Assembly: GCA_010435995.1 (NCBI GenBank)
Contig: JAAGNR010000091.1
Span: 1 to 33,764, forward strand
From: Ferrovum sp.
GTDB lineage: Bacteria; Pseudomonadota; Gammaproteobacteria; Burkholderiales; Ferrovaceae
DNA length: 33,764 nt
Direction: 5' to 3'
Below, piece by piece: positions 1 to 8,746 of this stretch. The translations under genes and the position numbers were made by a program. Position 1 is the stretch's first letter. Every line of letters begins with the position of its first letter. The notes below the pieces were generated by a model, which saw only the letters and a list, made by a program, of their open reading frames with translations, did no database searches and was not told the origin of the DNA.

Positions 1-642
1 CGGGTCGCCGGAAAACGCGAAGATCCGCGGGATGCTTTTGTTTCTGTAGACTACGAAAATCTGGCTTCTCTACCCTCGGGAGCCATCGTGGGTACCGCCA
101 GTTTGCGCCGCGAATGTCAGATTCGGGCACGCTATCCCCAACTGCAGATCCGCCCCCTGCGGGGAAATCTGGATACTCGACTCCGCAAACTCGACAGCGG
201 TGAATATCAGGCCATCATTCTGGCGGCTGCGGGTCTTCGTCGCCTGGGACTTGCGCACCGCATCCGTTCCCTAATCTCTACAGAAGAAAGCCTGCCTGCC
301 GTAGGCCAAGGGGCCTTGGGGCTGGAATATCACCGCGATCATCCGCAACTCGGCGCCTGGATCGATACCATGGTGGACCCTGCCACTGAAGCCTGCGTCT
401 TTGCCGAACGCACCGTCTCTCGGCGTTTGGCCGGAAGCTGTGACGTTCCCTTGGGGGCCTTTGCCGAAGCGAGTGACCACATACTCACCCTGCGTGCCTT
501 TGTGGGAAATCCCGCTGGCACTCGATTGCTTCAGGTGCAACAGAGCGGCCCACTGAGCCAACCCGTTGCTCTCGGTGAACAAGTCGCCCAGGCCCTGCTC
601 GCTCAGGGAGCTGCTGAGATCCTCAGTGCTTGCCGTGGATAA
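1..642 (+). CDS. hemC: Porphobilinogen deaminase (hydroxymethylbilane synthase), 3' part
   Basis: Cytoplasmic enzyme that joins four porphobilinogen units into hydroxymethylbilane in haem synthesis. The frame is open from the first base, so the 5' end of the gene lies outside the window; about 213 codons are present out of a usual ~310. Family motifs are visible: GTASLRR near the start, VGQGALGLE in the middle, and RRLAGSCDVPLGA, whose Cys (codon 439-441) is the expected attachment site of the dipyrromethane cofactor. The TAA stop is followed after 3 bases by the hemD ATG, so the two are surely co-transcribed. Identity is secure; only the start is missing. Confidence 0.96.
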   Translation, partial: RVAGKREDPRDAFVSVDYENLASLPSGAIVGTASLRRECQIRARYPQLQIRPLRGNLDTRLRKLDSGEYQAIILAAAGLRRLGLAHRIRSLISTEESLPAVGQGALGLEYHRDHPQLGAWIDTMVDPATEACVFAERTVSRRLAGSCDVPLGAFAEASDHILTLRAFVGNPAGTRLLQVQQSGPLSQPVALGEQVAQALLAQGAAEILSACRG

Positions 643-645
643 TCC

Positions 646-1389
646 ATGAACCCTTCTTCCGGCGTATTGATCACACGCCCACTGCACCAAGCTCAGTGCT
701 TGGCTCAACGCTTGGGAAGTTTGGGAATCAAACATTGGATTTTTCCTGCTCTGGACATTTTCCCAAGAGAACCCGATCCCGCGTCCCTTGAATTTGCGCA
801 CCACGCCCATGGCTGGATTTTTATCAGTGCCAATGCCGTGCAACAGGGTTGGCCTTGGGTGAAACCGGGCACCGAACCAGCATGGTTGGCCGCTATCGGA
901 CAAACCACTGCCGGAAGATTACGCGAAGTCAGTTCCCGCCAAGTGCTTCATCCACAACACGGCGCAGACAGTGAGGCGCTGCTGGCACTGCCTGAATTCC
1001 AGCAACTGGATGGGATAAAAATCGCTATCTTTCGTGGACGGGGCGGGCGGGAATGGCTCAAACAAACTTTGATCCAGCGCGGCGCTACCGTCGTCTATGT
1101 CGAATGCTACGAGCGCCAGCGTCCTGTTGCACCCACCCCAGAATTGGCAACGGCCTTGGCACAGAATGCGACTATTCAGGTGCAGAGCACCGAAGCTCTG
1201 CACAATCTCTGGGAGCTCTGTTCCCCTGTCCAACGCCAAACACTACGTCAGTGCACTTTTATTGTCAGTCACCCGCGTATCGCCAGCGCAGTGTCCGCCC
1301 TGGGTTTGCCTACACCCGTAGTGCTGCCCAATGGGGACGATGCCTTAATCGAATGGTGGACCTCCCACCAGGGACCAGAAAACCCATGA
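646..1389 (+). CDS. hemD: Uroporphyrinogen-III synthase
   Basis: A 247-residue protein, the normal size for HemD, which cyclises hydroxymethylbilane to uroporphyrinogen III with inversion of ring D. The N-terminus (GVLITRPLHQAQCLAQRLG) and the segment WIFISANAVQ are typical of the two-lobed HemD fold; the family is otherwise weakly conserved. Position between hemC (3-base gap) and hemX (ATGA overlap at 1386-1389) supports the assignment as much as the sequence does. It uses the product of the preceding gene, so the order matches the pathway. Confidence 0.93.
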   Translation: MNPSSGVLITRPLHQAQCLAQRLGSLGIKHWIFPALDIFPREPDPASLEFAHHAHGWIFISANAVQQGWPWVKPGTEPAWLAAIGQTTAGRLREVSSRQVLHPQHGADSEALLALPEFQQLDGIKIAIFRGRGGREWLKQTLIQRGATVVYVECYERQRPVAPTPELATALAQNATIQVQSTEALHNLWELCSPVQRQTLRQCTFIVSHPRIASAVSALGLPTPVVLPNGDDALIEWWTSHQGPENP

Positions 1390-2384
1390 CCGAACCGTCT
1401 CCCACCGCTCCTTCCCATCGTTTTCGCGGCTTTGGCACCCTTTTTCTGATCCTCGTTGCCGTCATTCTGCTGGGGGTTACCATCTACCTGCGGAGTCAAC
1501 TGCTGGACCTGCGTCGCGACCTCAGTAAGCGACTGGCAGAATCCGATCAGCTCACGCACCAAACGCAAACTCTGGCTCAGCAAGCCAATGAAGCCAACCG
1601 AGAAACCAACACCCATTTGGCCATTCTGGAATCCCGCTTTGGCGAAACACAAAATCAGCAGGTGGAACTGGAAGCGCTCTATCAGGATCTGATGCGTCAC
1701 CGCGATGACTGGGTACTCGCCGAGGTTGAGCAACTGGTGATGATTGCCAACCAACAACTGGAATTGACCGGCAATGTTCAATCTGCACTGGCCGCTCTGG
1801 AAGCGGCCGACTTGCGCATGCAACATCTGGAACAACCCGCGCTTGCCCATTTGCGTCAAACTCTGAAGGAAGACATCGACCGCTTGCGTGCTTTACCTTT
1901 TGTGGATACCAACGGCATTTCCTTGCGCCTTGACAGCCTGATTCGTGAAGTTGATACCTTGCCCTTAAGTTCAGAGGCGCGCCCGCCAGCCAGCAGCCCT
2001 ACAACGACACAACAAAATTCGGTGGCACAGCGACTCGGTCATGAAATTCTTGAGGAATTGAGCAACGCCATTCGCATCCGCCGCATGGATGTTCCGGAAT
2101 TACCCCTATTGACTCCGGAGCAATCCTTTTTTCTCAAAGAGAATCTCAAGCTGCGCTTCATGGCCGTACGTGTCGATGCCCTGGCACGCAATGAAAGCCG
2201 ATACAAGGACGACCTAGAAATGGCCCAGGAATGGTTGACGCGCTATTTTGATATCACAGCTCCCGCCGTTAAATCCATGCTATCTGCAGTACGGCAACTT
2301 AAAAACACTCCAGTCAGCACCCCGCTGCCCGATGTCAGCGATACCTTGGCCGCCGTTCATGCGGCGCGCGGGTTGCGCCCGTGA
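1386..2384 (+). CDS. hemX: HemX-like inner-membrane protein
   Basis: A 332-residue protein starting at the ATG that overlaps the hemD stop (ATGA). A longer open frame reaches upstream into hemD, but the coupled ATG is the natural start. After a short cytoplasmic N-terminus there is one membrane helix (about residues 18-38, TLFLILVAVILLGVTIYL). A long charged, Gln/Glu-rich region predicted as coiled coil follows (about residues 45-140), then a helical domain with the motif DDWVLAEVEQLVMIANQQL typical of the HemX family (PF04375). No methyltransferase domain is fused, although these proteins are often mislabelled as uroporphyrinogen-III methyltransferase. The biochemical role is unknown; the hem operon context suggests a scaffold or assembly role in haem synthesis. 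Confidence 0.88.
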   Translation: MTEPSPTAPSHRFRGFGTLFLILVAVILLGVTIYLRSQLLDLRRDLSKRLAESDQLTHQTQTLAQQANEANRETNTHLAILESRFGETQNQQVELEALYQDLMRHRDDWVLAEVEQLVMIANQQLELTGNVQSALAALEAADLRMQHLEQPALAHLRQTLKEDIDRLRALPFVDTNGISLRLDSLIREVDTLPLSSEARPPASSPTTTQQNSVAQRLGHEILEELSNAIRIRRMDVPELPLLTPEQSFFLKENLKLRFMAVRVDALARNESRYKDDLEMAQEWLTRYFDITAPAVKSMLSAVRQLKNTPVSTPLPDVSDTLAAVHAARGLRP

Positions 2385-2692
2385 AGATTCTACTGTGGTT
2401 TCTGGCGTTGTTCGGCTTGGCAGCAGCGTTTGCGCTGGCGCTCAATCTCCATAGCGGCTATATACTCATCGTCACGCCGCCCTGGCGGGTAGAAATCTCC
2501 TTGCCGCTGTTTCTCATCAGCATGATTTTGTTGCTGTTGGGACTACACTTTCTGGGAAAATTGTTCTATCACTTGTGGCAGATTCCTACCCGGATTCGCA
2601 CCCACCCTCTGGTTCGTACGCGCAAATCCGCAGGGACGAATCGTCGTCCGGATAATGCTCAAACGCCTGAAGGAACAAAGGGATCGGAGTAA
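2381..2692 (+). CDS. hemY: Short HemY: N-terminal membrane domain only
   Basis: A 103-residue protein with a GTG start overlapping the hemX stop (GTGA). It contains the two membrane helices of the HemY N-terminal domain (about residues 4-24 and 42-64), with the typical SGYILIVTPPWRVEISLPLF between them, then a basic, low-complexity tail. Proteobacterial HemY is normally about 400 residues with TPR repeats after this domain; those repeats are absent. The reading frame ends inside the 3' end of the convergent reductase gene, with a 34-base overlap. I looked in the other forward frames for continuing TPR-like sequence and found none, so this looks like a real truncation or a minimal form rather than a simple frameshift. 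Whether it functions is unclear. Confidence 0.8.
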   Translation: MKILLWFLALFGLAAAFALALNLHSGYILIVTPPWRVEISLPLFLISMILLLLGLHFLGKLFYHLWQIPTRIRTHPLVRTRKSAGTNRRPDNAQTPEGTKGSE

Positions 2693-3675
2693 AATTCATC
2701 CTCCGGAAGTCCTCGGGTCGTGGTGAATGCAGTGAATCCTGCCTCTACCATACGCGGCGCTCCGCACGCATAGACTTGATAGCCCGACAAATCAGCATGA
2801 TCGTCGAGGATGGCCTGATGTACAAAGCCGGTTCGCCCCTCCCATCGATCTTCAGGCAAAGGGTCGGAGAGCACTGGAACAAATGAGAAATGGGGCATGG
2901 CAGCTTCCCACGCCTGAACGACTTCCATCTGATACAAGTCGGCACGACTCTGCACGCCCCAGTATAAAGTCATGGGGCGCTCGATCCCACGATGTCTGGC
3001 ATGATTGATCAAACCCTTGATCGGCGCAAAACCCGTAGCACCTGCCATAAAAATAATGGGTTTGGTCGAATCCTCGCGCAACACAAAAGCGCCCAGAGGA
3101 CCTTCGAAACGCAGTATCGCTCTTTCCTTCAATTCATTGAATACAAAGCCTGAAAAACTTCCCCCTGGATAATGGCGGATGTGCAGTTCCAATACTGCTG
3201 CGTCATGGGGCGCATTGGCCAGAGAAAAACTGCGACGCTTGCCATCCTTGAGCAAAAAGTCGATGTATTGGCCCGCCATAAACTCAAATTTCTCGTTGGC
3301 TGGCAATCGAAGTTTTAAAATCACCACATCATGGTTAGGCCGTTCAATCCCTTCTACCCGGCAAGGCAGCTTTTTGATCTGCATATCCGTGAATCCACTG
3401 ACTTCCCGCGCTTCTATGACGAGATCTTCCTGAGGCTGCGCACAACAGAACAATGCCTTGCCTTGGGCAATATCGGCCTCTGTCAAGGCAGTCTCCTGAT
3501 AACTCCCCAAATGTACCCGGCCCTGTACCACTTTCCCCTTGCAACTGCCACAAGCCCCACTGCGGCAACCGTAGGGTAAACCAATGCTGGCGCGGAGTGC
3601 CGCTTGTAAAATGGATTCATCTTCCATCACTTCAAATTGATGACCGCTGGGTTGGACCGTTACACGAAATGTCAT
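2659..3675 (-). CDS. 2Fe-2S ferredoxin/flavin reductase (CDP-6-deoxy-delta-3,4-glucoseen reductase-like)
   Basis: A 338-residue electron-transfer protein. Residues 1-90 form a plant-type ferredoxin domain with cluster ligands C37, C42, C45 and C77 or C78 (GCRSGACGSC, then LFCCAQ). Residues ~100-200 are an FAD-binding domain with RRSFSLANAP, and residues ~205-330 an NAD(P)-binding domain with MAGATGFAPIKG. This domain order matches AscD/RfbI-type reductases and the many homologues in Betaproteobacteria given that name. The true substrate is probably not a CDP-sugar, because no ascarylose genes are nearby; it may serve an oxygenase or general redox role. It stands alone, converging on hemY and divergent from the SDR gene with only 35 bases between the start codons. 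Confidence 0.88.
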   Translation of the reverse strand: MTFRVTVQPSGHQFEVMEDESILQAALRASIGLPYGCRSGACGSCKGKVVQGRVHLGSYQETALTEADIAQGKALFCCAQPQEDLVIEAREVSGFTDMQIKKLPCRVEGIERPNHDVVILKLRLPANEKFEFMAGQYIDFLLKDGKRRSFSLANAPHDAAVLELHIRHYPGGSFSGFVFNELKERAILRFEGPLGAFVLREDSTKPIIFMAGATGFAPIKGLINHARHRGIERPMTLYWGVQSRADLYQMEVVQAWEAAMPHFSFVPVLSDPLPEDRWEGRTGFVHQAILDDHADLSGYQVYACGAPRMVEAGFTAFTTTRGLPEDEFYSDPFVPSGV

Positions 3676-3710
3676 GACAGTTCTCTGAAGATTGACGATA
3701 CAATTACTGA

Positions 3711-4565
3711 ATGAAACCTTGTTTGATCATTGGCGCGGGAGATATCGCACAACGGATCCTACCTCTCCTGAAAGGGGAAGGATCGGTTTTTGCGCTTTGC
3801 CGCACCCCTGAAAACCAAGGAATATGGCGCTCTCTGGGCGCAACCCCCCTCATGGGAGATCTCGACGACCCTGACTCGTTGAGACGTTTGGCAGGATTGG
3901 CTCACACGGTGCTGCATTTCGCCCCTCCCTCCACCGAGACACGAGAGGACCACCGAACCAGACACCTGATAAACGCCCTCGCACGGGGAAGAAGTCTACC
4001 ACAGAGCTTAATCTACATCAGCACCACTGGGGTATATGGATCCTCAGGAGGAAACTGGCTGGAAGAATCAAATCCTGTCCGTCCACAAACGCTGCGGGCA
4101 CAACGCCGCGTTTCTGCTGAACATCAATTACGCGCTTTCGGTCGGCGCAGTGGCTGCCGCATCGTCATTCTTCGCGCACCGGGTATTTATGCTGCTGATC
4201 GCCTGCCTCTCGACCGCCTGCGTCGCCAAGATCCACTGCCTCAAAATAGCCCGTGGACCAACCACATCCATGCCTTCGACCTCGCCCGAGCCGCCCAGCG
4301 TGCTATTTTTTTGGGATTGCCTCAACGACTGTACAATGCCGTGGACGACCAACCCCTTCCCCTCGATGAGTTCTATCAACAATTGGCTCTTCACTATCAG
4401 CTCCCCCTTCCTCCCCGACTCCCCCTAGACCAACTGATACAACAACTGAATCCATTCAACCTGAGCTTTATGATGGAGTCCCGACGCATTAAAAATCACC
4501 GTATCAAACAGGAGTTGCGCTTGAACTGGCGCTACCCTGACATTGGGGCATTTTTAAAAGAGTAG
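3711..4565 (+). CDS. Atypical SDR / NAD(P)-dependent epimerase-like protein
   Basis: A 284-residue protein with an N-terminal Rossmann motif (IIGAGDIAQRIL, residues 6-17), the segment VLHFAPP after beta-4, and LIYISTTGVYG (about residues 99-109), all typical of extended SDR proteins of the YeeZ-like group. The usual Tyr-x3-Lys catalytic pair is missing: the corresponding stretch reads RAQRRVSAEHQL. This atypical subgroup often lacks the pair, so catalysis may be altered or absent. The substrate is unknown. The start codon lies 35 bases from the divergent reductase start; aroQ follows 54 bases downstream on the same strand. Confidence 0.82.
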   Translation: MKPCLIIGAGDIAQRILPLLKGEGSVFALCRTPENQGIWRSLGATPLMGDLDDPDSLRRLAGLAHTVLHFAPPSTETREDHRTRHLINALARGRSLPQSLIYISTTGVYGSSGGNWLEESNPVRPQTLRAQRRVSAEHQLRAFGRRSGCRIVILRAPGIYAADRLPLDRLRRQDPLPQNSPWTNHIHAFDLARAAQRAIFLGLPQRLYNAVDDQPLPLDEFYQQLALHYQLPLPPRLPLDQLIQQLNPFNLSFMMESRRIKNHRIKQELRLNWRYPDIGAFLKE

Positions 4566-4603
4566 CGAATTTCGTTAAATTTCTGGACAACTCCAGTGAT
4601 TTT

Positions 4604-4609
4604 GGAGGA
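4604..4609 (+). promoter_or_regulatory. Ribosome binding site that fixes the aroQ start
   Basis: GGAGGA sits 10 bases before the ATG at 4620. An in-frame GTG at 4596 lies upstream of this site and would put the Shine-Dalgarno sequence inside the gene, so the ATG is preferred. The protein from 4620 also begins exactly where AroQ proteins begin. Confidence 0.75.
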
Positions 4610-4619
4610 AAATCGCGCC

Positions 4620-5054
4620 ATGAAGAAAATCCTTGTCATTCACGGCCCGAATCTTAATGCTCTGGGGACACGTGAACCCGCCGTTTACGGCAACCTGACT
4701 TTGGCCGATGTGGATGCGCGTCTGCGTACCTTGGGAGCCAGTCGCGGAATCGAAGTCGATTGTTTTCAAAGCAACTGGGAAGGTGCTCTCATCGATCGCA
4801 TCCATGATGCGCGTGTCGATGGGACTCAAGCCATTCTCATCAACCCCGGAGGTCTGACGCATACCAGCGTCTCGTTGCGCGATGCCTTGGCATCGGTCGC
4901 CCTTCCTTTCATCGAAGTACATTTGTCGAATATCCATGCCCGTGAAAGTTTTCGTCACCACTCATTTCTCTCCGCCATTGCAGTGGGGGTCATTGCAGGA
5001 TTGGGTGCACGCGGTTATGAACTGGCTTTCGACTATTTTTCGCAGAAGGCATAA
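4620..5054 (+). CDS. aroQ: 3-Dehydroquinate dehydratase, type II
   Basis: A 144-residue protein, the usual length for the small type II enzyme, which forms a dodecamer and converts 3-dehydroquinate to 3-dehydroshikimate in the shikimate pathway. All expected active-site residues are present: R18 and Y23 in the flexible lid ([16 protein letters not shown]), N75 and H81 ([12 protein letters not shown]), H101 ([11 protein letters not shown]) and R112. It lies 3 bases before accB, an arrangement common in Betaproteobacteria and Gammaproteobacteria, where aroQ, accB and accC form one transcription unit. Confidence 0.97.
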   Translation: MKKILVIHGPNLNALGTREPAVYGNLTLADVDARLRTLGASRGIEVDCFQSNWEGALIDRIHDARVDGTQAILINPGGLTHTSVSLRDALASVALPFIEVHLSNIHARESFRHHSFLSAIAVGVIAGLGARGYELAFDYFSQKA

Positions 5055-5057
5055 AAA

Positions 5058-5504
5058 ATGGACTTGAGAAAACTGAAAAAGCTGATCGATCTGGTAGAAG
5101 ATTCGGGTATCGCTGAACTGGAAATTACCGAGGGCGAAGAACGCGTGCGCATCGCCAAGTTTTCTGGTGCCCAGATTGCCTACGCTCCAGCCAACTATCC
5201 GGCGGCGCCAGCCCCGGCCGTTGCTGTGGCCCTTGCTGCTCCCGAAGCCCCCGCCGAACCCGAAGGCCATGTGGTCAAATCCCCCATGGTAGGAACATTC
5301 TACCGCTCCCCGTCTCCTGGAGCACCGGCTTTTGCCGAAATCGGCCAAAGCATCAATGAAGGTCAAACGCTGTGCATCATCGAAGCCATGAAACTGCTGA
5401 ATGAAATCGAATCTGATGTGACTGGCACAATTTCCAAAATTTTGGTAGAAAATGGTCAGCCCGTTGAGTACGGTCAACCCCTCTTCATCATCGCTACGAC
5501 TTGA
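5058..5504 (+). CDS. accB: Biotin carboxyl carrier protein of acetyl-CoA carboxylase
   Basis: A 148-residue BCCP, which carries the biotin shuttled between the carboxylase (AccC) and the carboxyltransferase (AccAD) in malonyl-CoA synthesis. There is an N-terminal dimerisation segment (residues 1-35), an Ala/Pro-rich linker (about 42-70) and a C-terminal biotinyl domain, where K112 in EAMKLLNE is the biotinylated lysine. The start lies 3 bases after the aroQ stop, with AGAAGG inside the end of aroQ serving as the ribosome site. accC follows after 13 bases. Confidence 0.97.
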   Translation: MDLRKLKKLIDLVEDSGIAELEITEGEERVRIAKFSGAQIAYAPANYPAAPAPAVAVALAAPEAPAEPEGHVVKSPMVGTFYRSPSPGAPAFAEIGQSINEGQTLCIIEAMKLLNEIESDVTGTISKILVENGQPVEYGQPLFIIATT

Positions 5505-5517
5505 AAAAGGGTGCCCC

Positions 5518-6876
5518 ATGTTCGATAAAATTCTGATCGCCAATCGCGGAGAAATTGCTCTACGTATCCTCCGTGCCTGTCGCGAGCTGGGGATCAAAAC
5601 CGTTGCCGTTCATTCCGAAGCTGATGCAGATGCCAAAGCCGTTGTGTTGGCCGATGAATCGGTATGTATCGGCCCCGCCTCTTCCCAGCTGAGTTATCTC
5701 AATATTCCAGCCATCATTGCTGCCGCCGAAGTCACGGGCGCGGAAGCCATTCACCCGGGTTATGGATTTCTTTCCGAAAATGCCGACTTTGCCGAAAGGG
5801 TAGAAAATAGCGGTTTCGTGTTCATCGGCCCGAGAGCGGAAACCATTCGCCTGATGGGTGACAAAATCAGCGCCAAAGCGACCATGAAGGCTGCCGGTGT
5901 TCCCATCGTTCCGGGATCGGAAGGGCAACTCCCCGATGATCCCAAAGAATTAAAAAAACTCGCTTCCAGTATCGGCTATCCTGTCCTGATCAAAGCTTCA
6001 GCGGGTGGAGGAGGGCGCGGCATGCGCGTGGTGGAGCGCGAAGAAGACCTCTTGGGCTTCCTCGACCTGACCCGCAGTGAAGCCCGCGCTGCTTTCGGCA
6101 ATGATACGGTGTACATGGAAAAGTACTTGAGTCAACCGCGTCATGTGGAAATCCAGGTGCTCTCTGACGAATATGGTCATGCCATTTATTTGGGTGAGCG
6201 GGATTGCTCAATGCAGCGCCGCCATCAAAAGATTATCGAAGAAGCGCCAGCTCCCGGAATTTCTGCTGCCCAGCGCCAAAAAATTGGCGAAAGCTGCGCT
6301 GCTGCGTGTCGTCGCATCAATTACCGTGGGGCAGGAACTTTTGAGTTTCTCTATGAAAACGGGGAGTTCTATTTCATAGAAATGAATACTCGTGTACAAG
6401 TGGAGCATCCTGTAACTGAGTTGATTACTGGTATCGATATTGTGCAGGAACAAATCCGTATTGCTGCCGGCGAAAAGATGGCTTGGCGCCAAAAAGACAT
6501 ACATCTGCGCGGTCATGCCTTGGAATGTCGGATCAACGCAGAAGATCCTTTTTCTTTCATTCCCTCACCAGGCCGCATCACCCAGTACCATGTCCCTGGT
6601 GGCCCGGGAATACGAGTAGATTCCCATATCTATCAGAACTATTTCGTTCCACCTCATTATGACTCACTGATCGCCAAAGTGCTCACACATGGGGCAACAC
6701 GTGAACAAGCATTGGCGCGGATGCGCATTGCCTTGTCGGAAATGGTGGTGGAAGGCATCAAAACCAACATTCCCTTGCATCAGCAATTATTGCAGGACGC
6801 CGCTTTTATCGCTGGAGGAACCAGCATTCACTACCTTGAAGAAAAATTGGCTCGTGACAAACCCGCAAAATCCTGA
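5518..6876 (+). CDS. accC: Biotin carboxylase subunit of acetyl-CoA carboxylase
   Basis: A 452-residue ATP-grasp enzyme that carboxylates the biotin on AccB using ATP and bicarbonate. The N-terminal domain begins [16 protein letters not shown]; the ATP-binding region holds K159 and the glycine loop [12 protein letters not shown] (about 161-172). The metal and substrate region [14 protein letters not shown] is intact. Length and motifs match E. coli AccC. An open frame extends upstream into accB, but the ATG at 5518 gives the canonical N-terminus and is preceded by AAAGGG. It is in one operon with aroQ and accB; prmA follows 12 bases downstream. Confidence 0.98.
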   Translation: MFDKILIANRGEIALRILRACRELGIKTVAVHSEADADAKAVVLADESVCIGPASSQLSYLNIPAIIAAAEVTGAEAIHPGYGFLSENADFAERVENSGFVFIGPRAETIRLMGDKISAKATMKAAGVPIVPGSEGQLPDDPKELKKLASSIGYPVLIKASAGGGGRGMRVVEREEDLLGFLDLTRSEARAAFGNDTVYMEKYLSQPRHVEIQVLSDEYGHAIYLGERDCSMQRRHQKIIEEAPAPGISAAQRQKIGESCAAACRRINYRGAGTFEFLYENGEFYFIEMNTRVQVEHPVTELITGIDIVQEQIRIAAGEKMAWRQKDIHLRGHALECRINAEDPFSFIPSPGRITQYHVPGGPGIRVDSHIYQNYFVPPHYDSLIAKVLTHGATREQALARMRIALSEMVVEGIKTNIPLHQQLLQDAAFIAGGTSIHYLEEKLARDKPAKS

Positions 6877-6888
6877 GAATTTTACGTT

Positions 6889-7788
6889 ATGAGTTGGACG
6901 CGGCTCCTCATCAAAGCCGATGAAATTCAGGCAGAAAGCCTGTCAGAGGACTTGATGGAACACGGAGCGTTGTCCGTCACCGTGACTCCTTGGCTGGAAG
7001 ACGGTGTGGCAGAAGTGCCCCTTTTCGGAGAACCGGGCTGTCCCGATTCTCCCCTCTGGCCCCAATGCCAAGTGGAAGTGCTACTGCCCCAAGAAGTGGA
7101 TGCTGATGACTGGTTTGCCACCGTTTGTCGCCTGCTCCCCCTGGACCCACCGCCGGTCTACCACAGCGATAATGTGGCCGATGAGGACTGGGTTCGACTC
7201 ACCCAAAGCCAATTTGATCCGATCCCCGCTGCGCCTGGATTATGGATCGTCCCCACCTGGCACAGTATCCCCGATGACAGCGCCATCAATGTACGCCTTG
7301 ATCCGGGACAAGCTTTTGGGACCGGCAGTCATCCCACCACCCAACTCTGTCTTCAGTGGTTGATGGCCCATCCCCCGCAGGGACAACGCATTCTCGACTA
7401 CGGCTGTGGTTCGGGAATATTGGCCATTGTTGCCGCCATGTTGTCTGCGGATCAGCCTATCGGGGTTGATATAGACCCCGTGGCCGTCCAAACCGCTCGC
7501 GAGAATGCCCAGCTGAATCAAGTGTCCGTATCTTTCTTCGAGGCCACGCAAACTCTCGATACCCCCGTCTTTGATGGTGTCATCGCCAATATTCTCACCA
7601 ACCCTCTGATGGTCCTCGCCCCCCTCCTGTTGTCTCACGTACGTCCTGGAGGCTGGCTCACTTTATCCGGAATACTGACGCCTCAGGCACAGCAAGTCAT
7701 CGCCGCCTACGCCCCTCACTGCCCTCTGACGATAGTGGACGAGCAAGAGGGCTGGGTCTGCCTCAGCGGAACAAAGCAGGTATACTGA
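6889..7788 (+). CDS. prmA: Ribosomal protein L11 methyltransferase
   Basis: A 299-residue SAM-dependent methyltransferase that trimethylates ribosomal protein L11. It has the PrmA N-terminal substrate-recognition domain (residues 1-~110), then the linker signature FGTGSHPTTQLCLQWL, the SAM motif ILDYGCGSGILAI and the substrate loop ANILTNPLMVLAP, all diagnostic for PrmA. It lies 12 bases after accC, the typical aroQ-accB-accC-prmA order. No obvious Shine-Dalgarno sequence precedes the ATG, so expression may rely on coupling to accC. Confidence 0.96.
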   Translation: MSWTRLLIKADEIQAESLSEDLMEHGALSVTVTPWLEDGVAEVPLFGEPGCPDSPLWPQCQVEVLLPQEVDADDWFATVCRLLPLDPPPVYHSDNVADEDWVRLTQSQFDPIPAAPGLWIVPTWHSIPDDSAINVRLDPGQAFGTGSHPTTQLCLQWLMAHPPQGQRILDYGCGSGILAIVAAMLSADQPIGVDIDPVAVQTARENAQLNQVSVSFFEATQTLDTPVFDGVIANILTNPLMVLAPLLLSHVRPGGWLTLSGILTPQAQQVIAAYAPHCPLTIVDEQEGWVCLSGTKQVY

Positions 7789-7811
7789 GGGACTTCGACT
7801 CGGGAGTTTCC

Positions 7812-8189
7812 ATGAGCAGTCCACCCCATGATCGCCGTTACAGTCCGACCCACCAATGGGCCTTATCCTTGCCTGATGGCACAATATCCATTGGGATCAC
7901 AGATTTTGCCCAAGACCAGTTGGGGGATTTGATGTTTGTGGAATTGCTGGAGCCGGGTAAAACCCTGCGCGTCGGTGACTCCTGCGGTACCCTGGAATCC
8001 GTCAAAACCGCTTCGGAAGTCGCGTCCCCCGTTTCCGGCACCATCATTGCCAGAAACGATGCTGTAAAAGATCAACCCGAAGTCCTCAATACCCATCCCT
8101 ACGATCACTGGCTGATCAAAGTACTGCCCTCTGATCCTGCTGAATACGCGAATCTGCTCACGGCCGAGTCCTATCAAAATTCCTTGTAG
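7812..8189 (+). CDS. gcvH: Glycine cleavage system H protein (lipoyl carrier)
   Basis: A 125-residue GcvH. It carries the lipoyl group that accepts aminomethyl from the P protein and passes it to the T protein. The lipoylation motif is GTLESVKTASEVASPVSG, with the Lys in ESVK as the modified residue; FAQDQLGDLMFVELLEPG and NTHPYDHWLIKV are also typical. GGGAG (7802-7806) lies 5 bases before the ATG. No gcvT or gcvP is in the window, so either they are elsewhere or this protein acts mainly as a lipoate carrier. tpx follows after 42 bases. Confidence 0.93.
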   Translation: MSSPPHDRRYSPTHQWALSLPDGTISIGITDFAQDQLGDLMFVELLEPGKTLRVGDSCGTLESVKTASEVASPVSGTIIARNDAVKDQPEVLNTHPYDHWLIKVLPSDPAEYANLLTAESYQNSL

Positions 8190-8219
8190 TTTTCACCCCC
8201 TTCGTAGCATCCACTTTTC

Positions 8220-8224
8220 AGGAG
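8220..8224 (+). promoter_or_regulatory. Ribosome binding site of tpx
   Basis: AGGAG, 7 bases before the tpx ATG, one of the clearest Shine-Dalgarno sequences in this strand and consistent with high expression of a peroxidase. Confidence 0.6.
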
Positions 8225-8231
8225 AAAACCT

Positions 8232-8732
8232 ATGACTACCGTCAATTTGGGAGGCCAACCCATCCATGTGCAAGGACAACTCCCCCATCCCGGAGAAAAT
8301 GCTCCCGATTTCACTTTGACCGCCCAGGACCTCAGCGATCGTTCCTTGTCTTCCTACGCAGGCAAGCGCAAAATTCTGAACATCGTCCCCAGTCTGGATA
8401 CGCCCACCTGCGCCACTTCAACCCGCAAGTTCAATGAACTGGCTGCCACTCTGAACAATACCGTCATTCTGGTGATTTCGGCAGATCTGCCTTTTGCCAT
8501 GTCGCGCTTTTGTGCCGCAGAAGGCATAAAAAATGTGGAAATTCTATCCACCTTTCGGGACCATACTTTCCATCATGTCTATGGTGTCGATATTACTGAA
8601 GGGGTTCTGCGAGGCTTGACGGCTCGCGCCATCGTTGTGCTCGATGAACAGGATCGCGTATTACATAGTGAGTTGGTCGCCGACATCAAGGATGAACCCA
8701 ATTACATCGCCGCATTGGCCTCTCTCCAATAA
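8232..8732 (+). CDS. tpx: Thiol peroxidase (2-Cys peroxiredoxin, Tpx type)
   Basis: A 166-residue thioredoxin-fold peroxidase that reduces H2O2 and organic hydroperoxides with electrons from thioredoxin. The peroxidatic Cys is C60 in [14 protein letters not shown], and the resolving Cys is C94 in SRFCAAEG; E. coli Tpx uses the same pair at nearly the same positions (61 and 95). APDFTL near the N-terminus and [15 protein letters not shown] are family segments. It has its own strong ribosome site. It lies between gcvH and the kinase gene, with 14 bases to the latter. Confidence 0.96.
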   Translation: MTTVNLGGQPIHVQGQLPHPGENAPDFTLTAQDLSDRSLSSYAGKRKILNIVPSLDTPTCATSTRKFNELAATLNNTVILVISADLPFAMSRFCAAEGIKNVEILSTFRDHTFHHVYGVDITEGVLRGLTARAIVVLDEQDRVLHSELVADIKDEPNYIAALASLQ

Positions 8733-8746
8733 GCCCAAGGATTCTC

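Noticed and set aside
271-903. A 210-codon minus-strand frame opposite hemC and hemD
   Set aside because: It is antisense to secure haem genes and shows no domain features.
4962-5597. A 211-codon minus-strand frame opposite aroQ and accB
   Set aside because: It is fully antisense to three well-identified genes and has low-complexity, Gly/Phe/Arg-rich composition without recognisable motifs.
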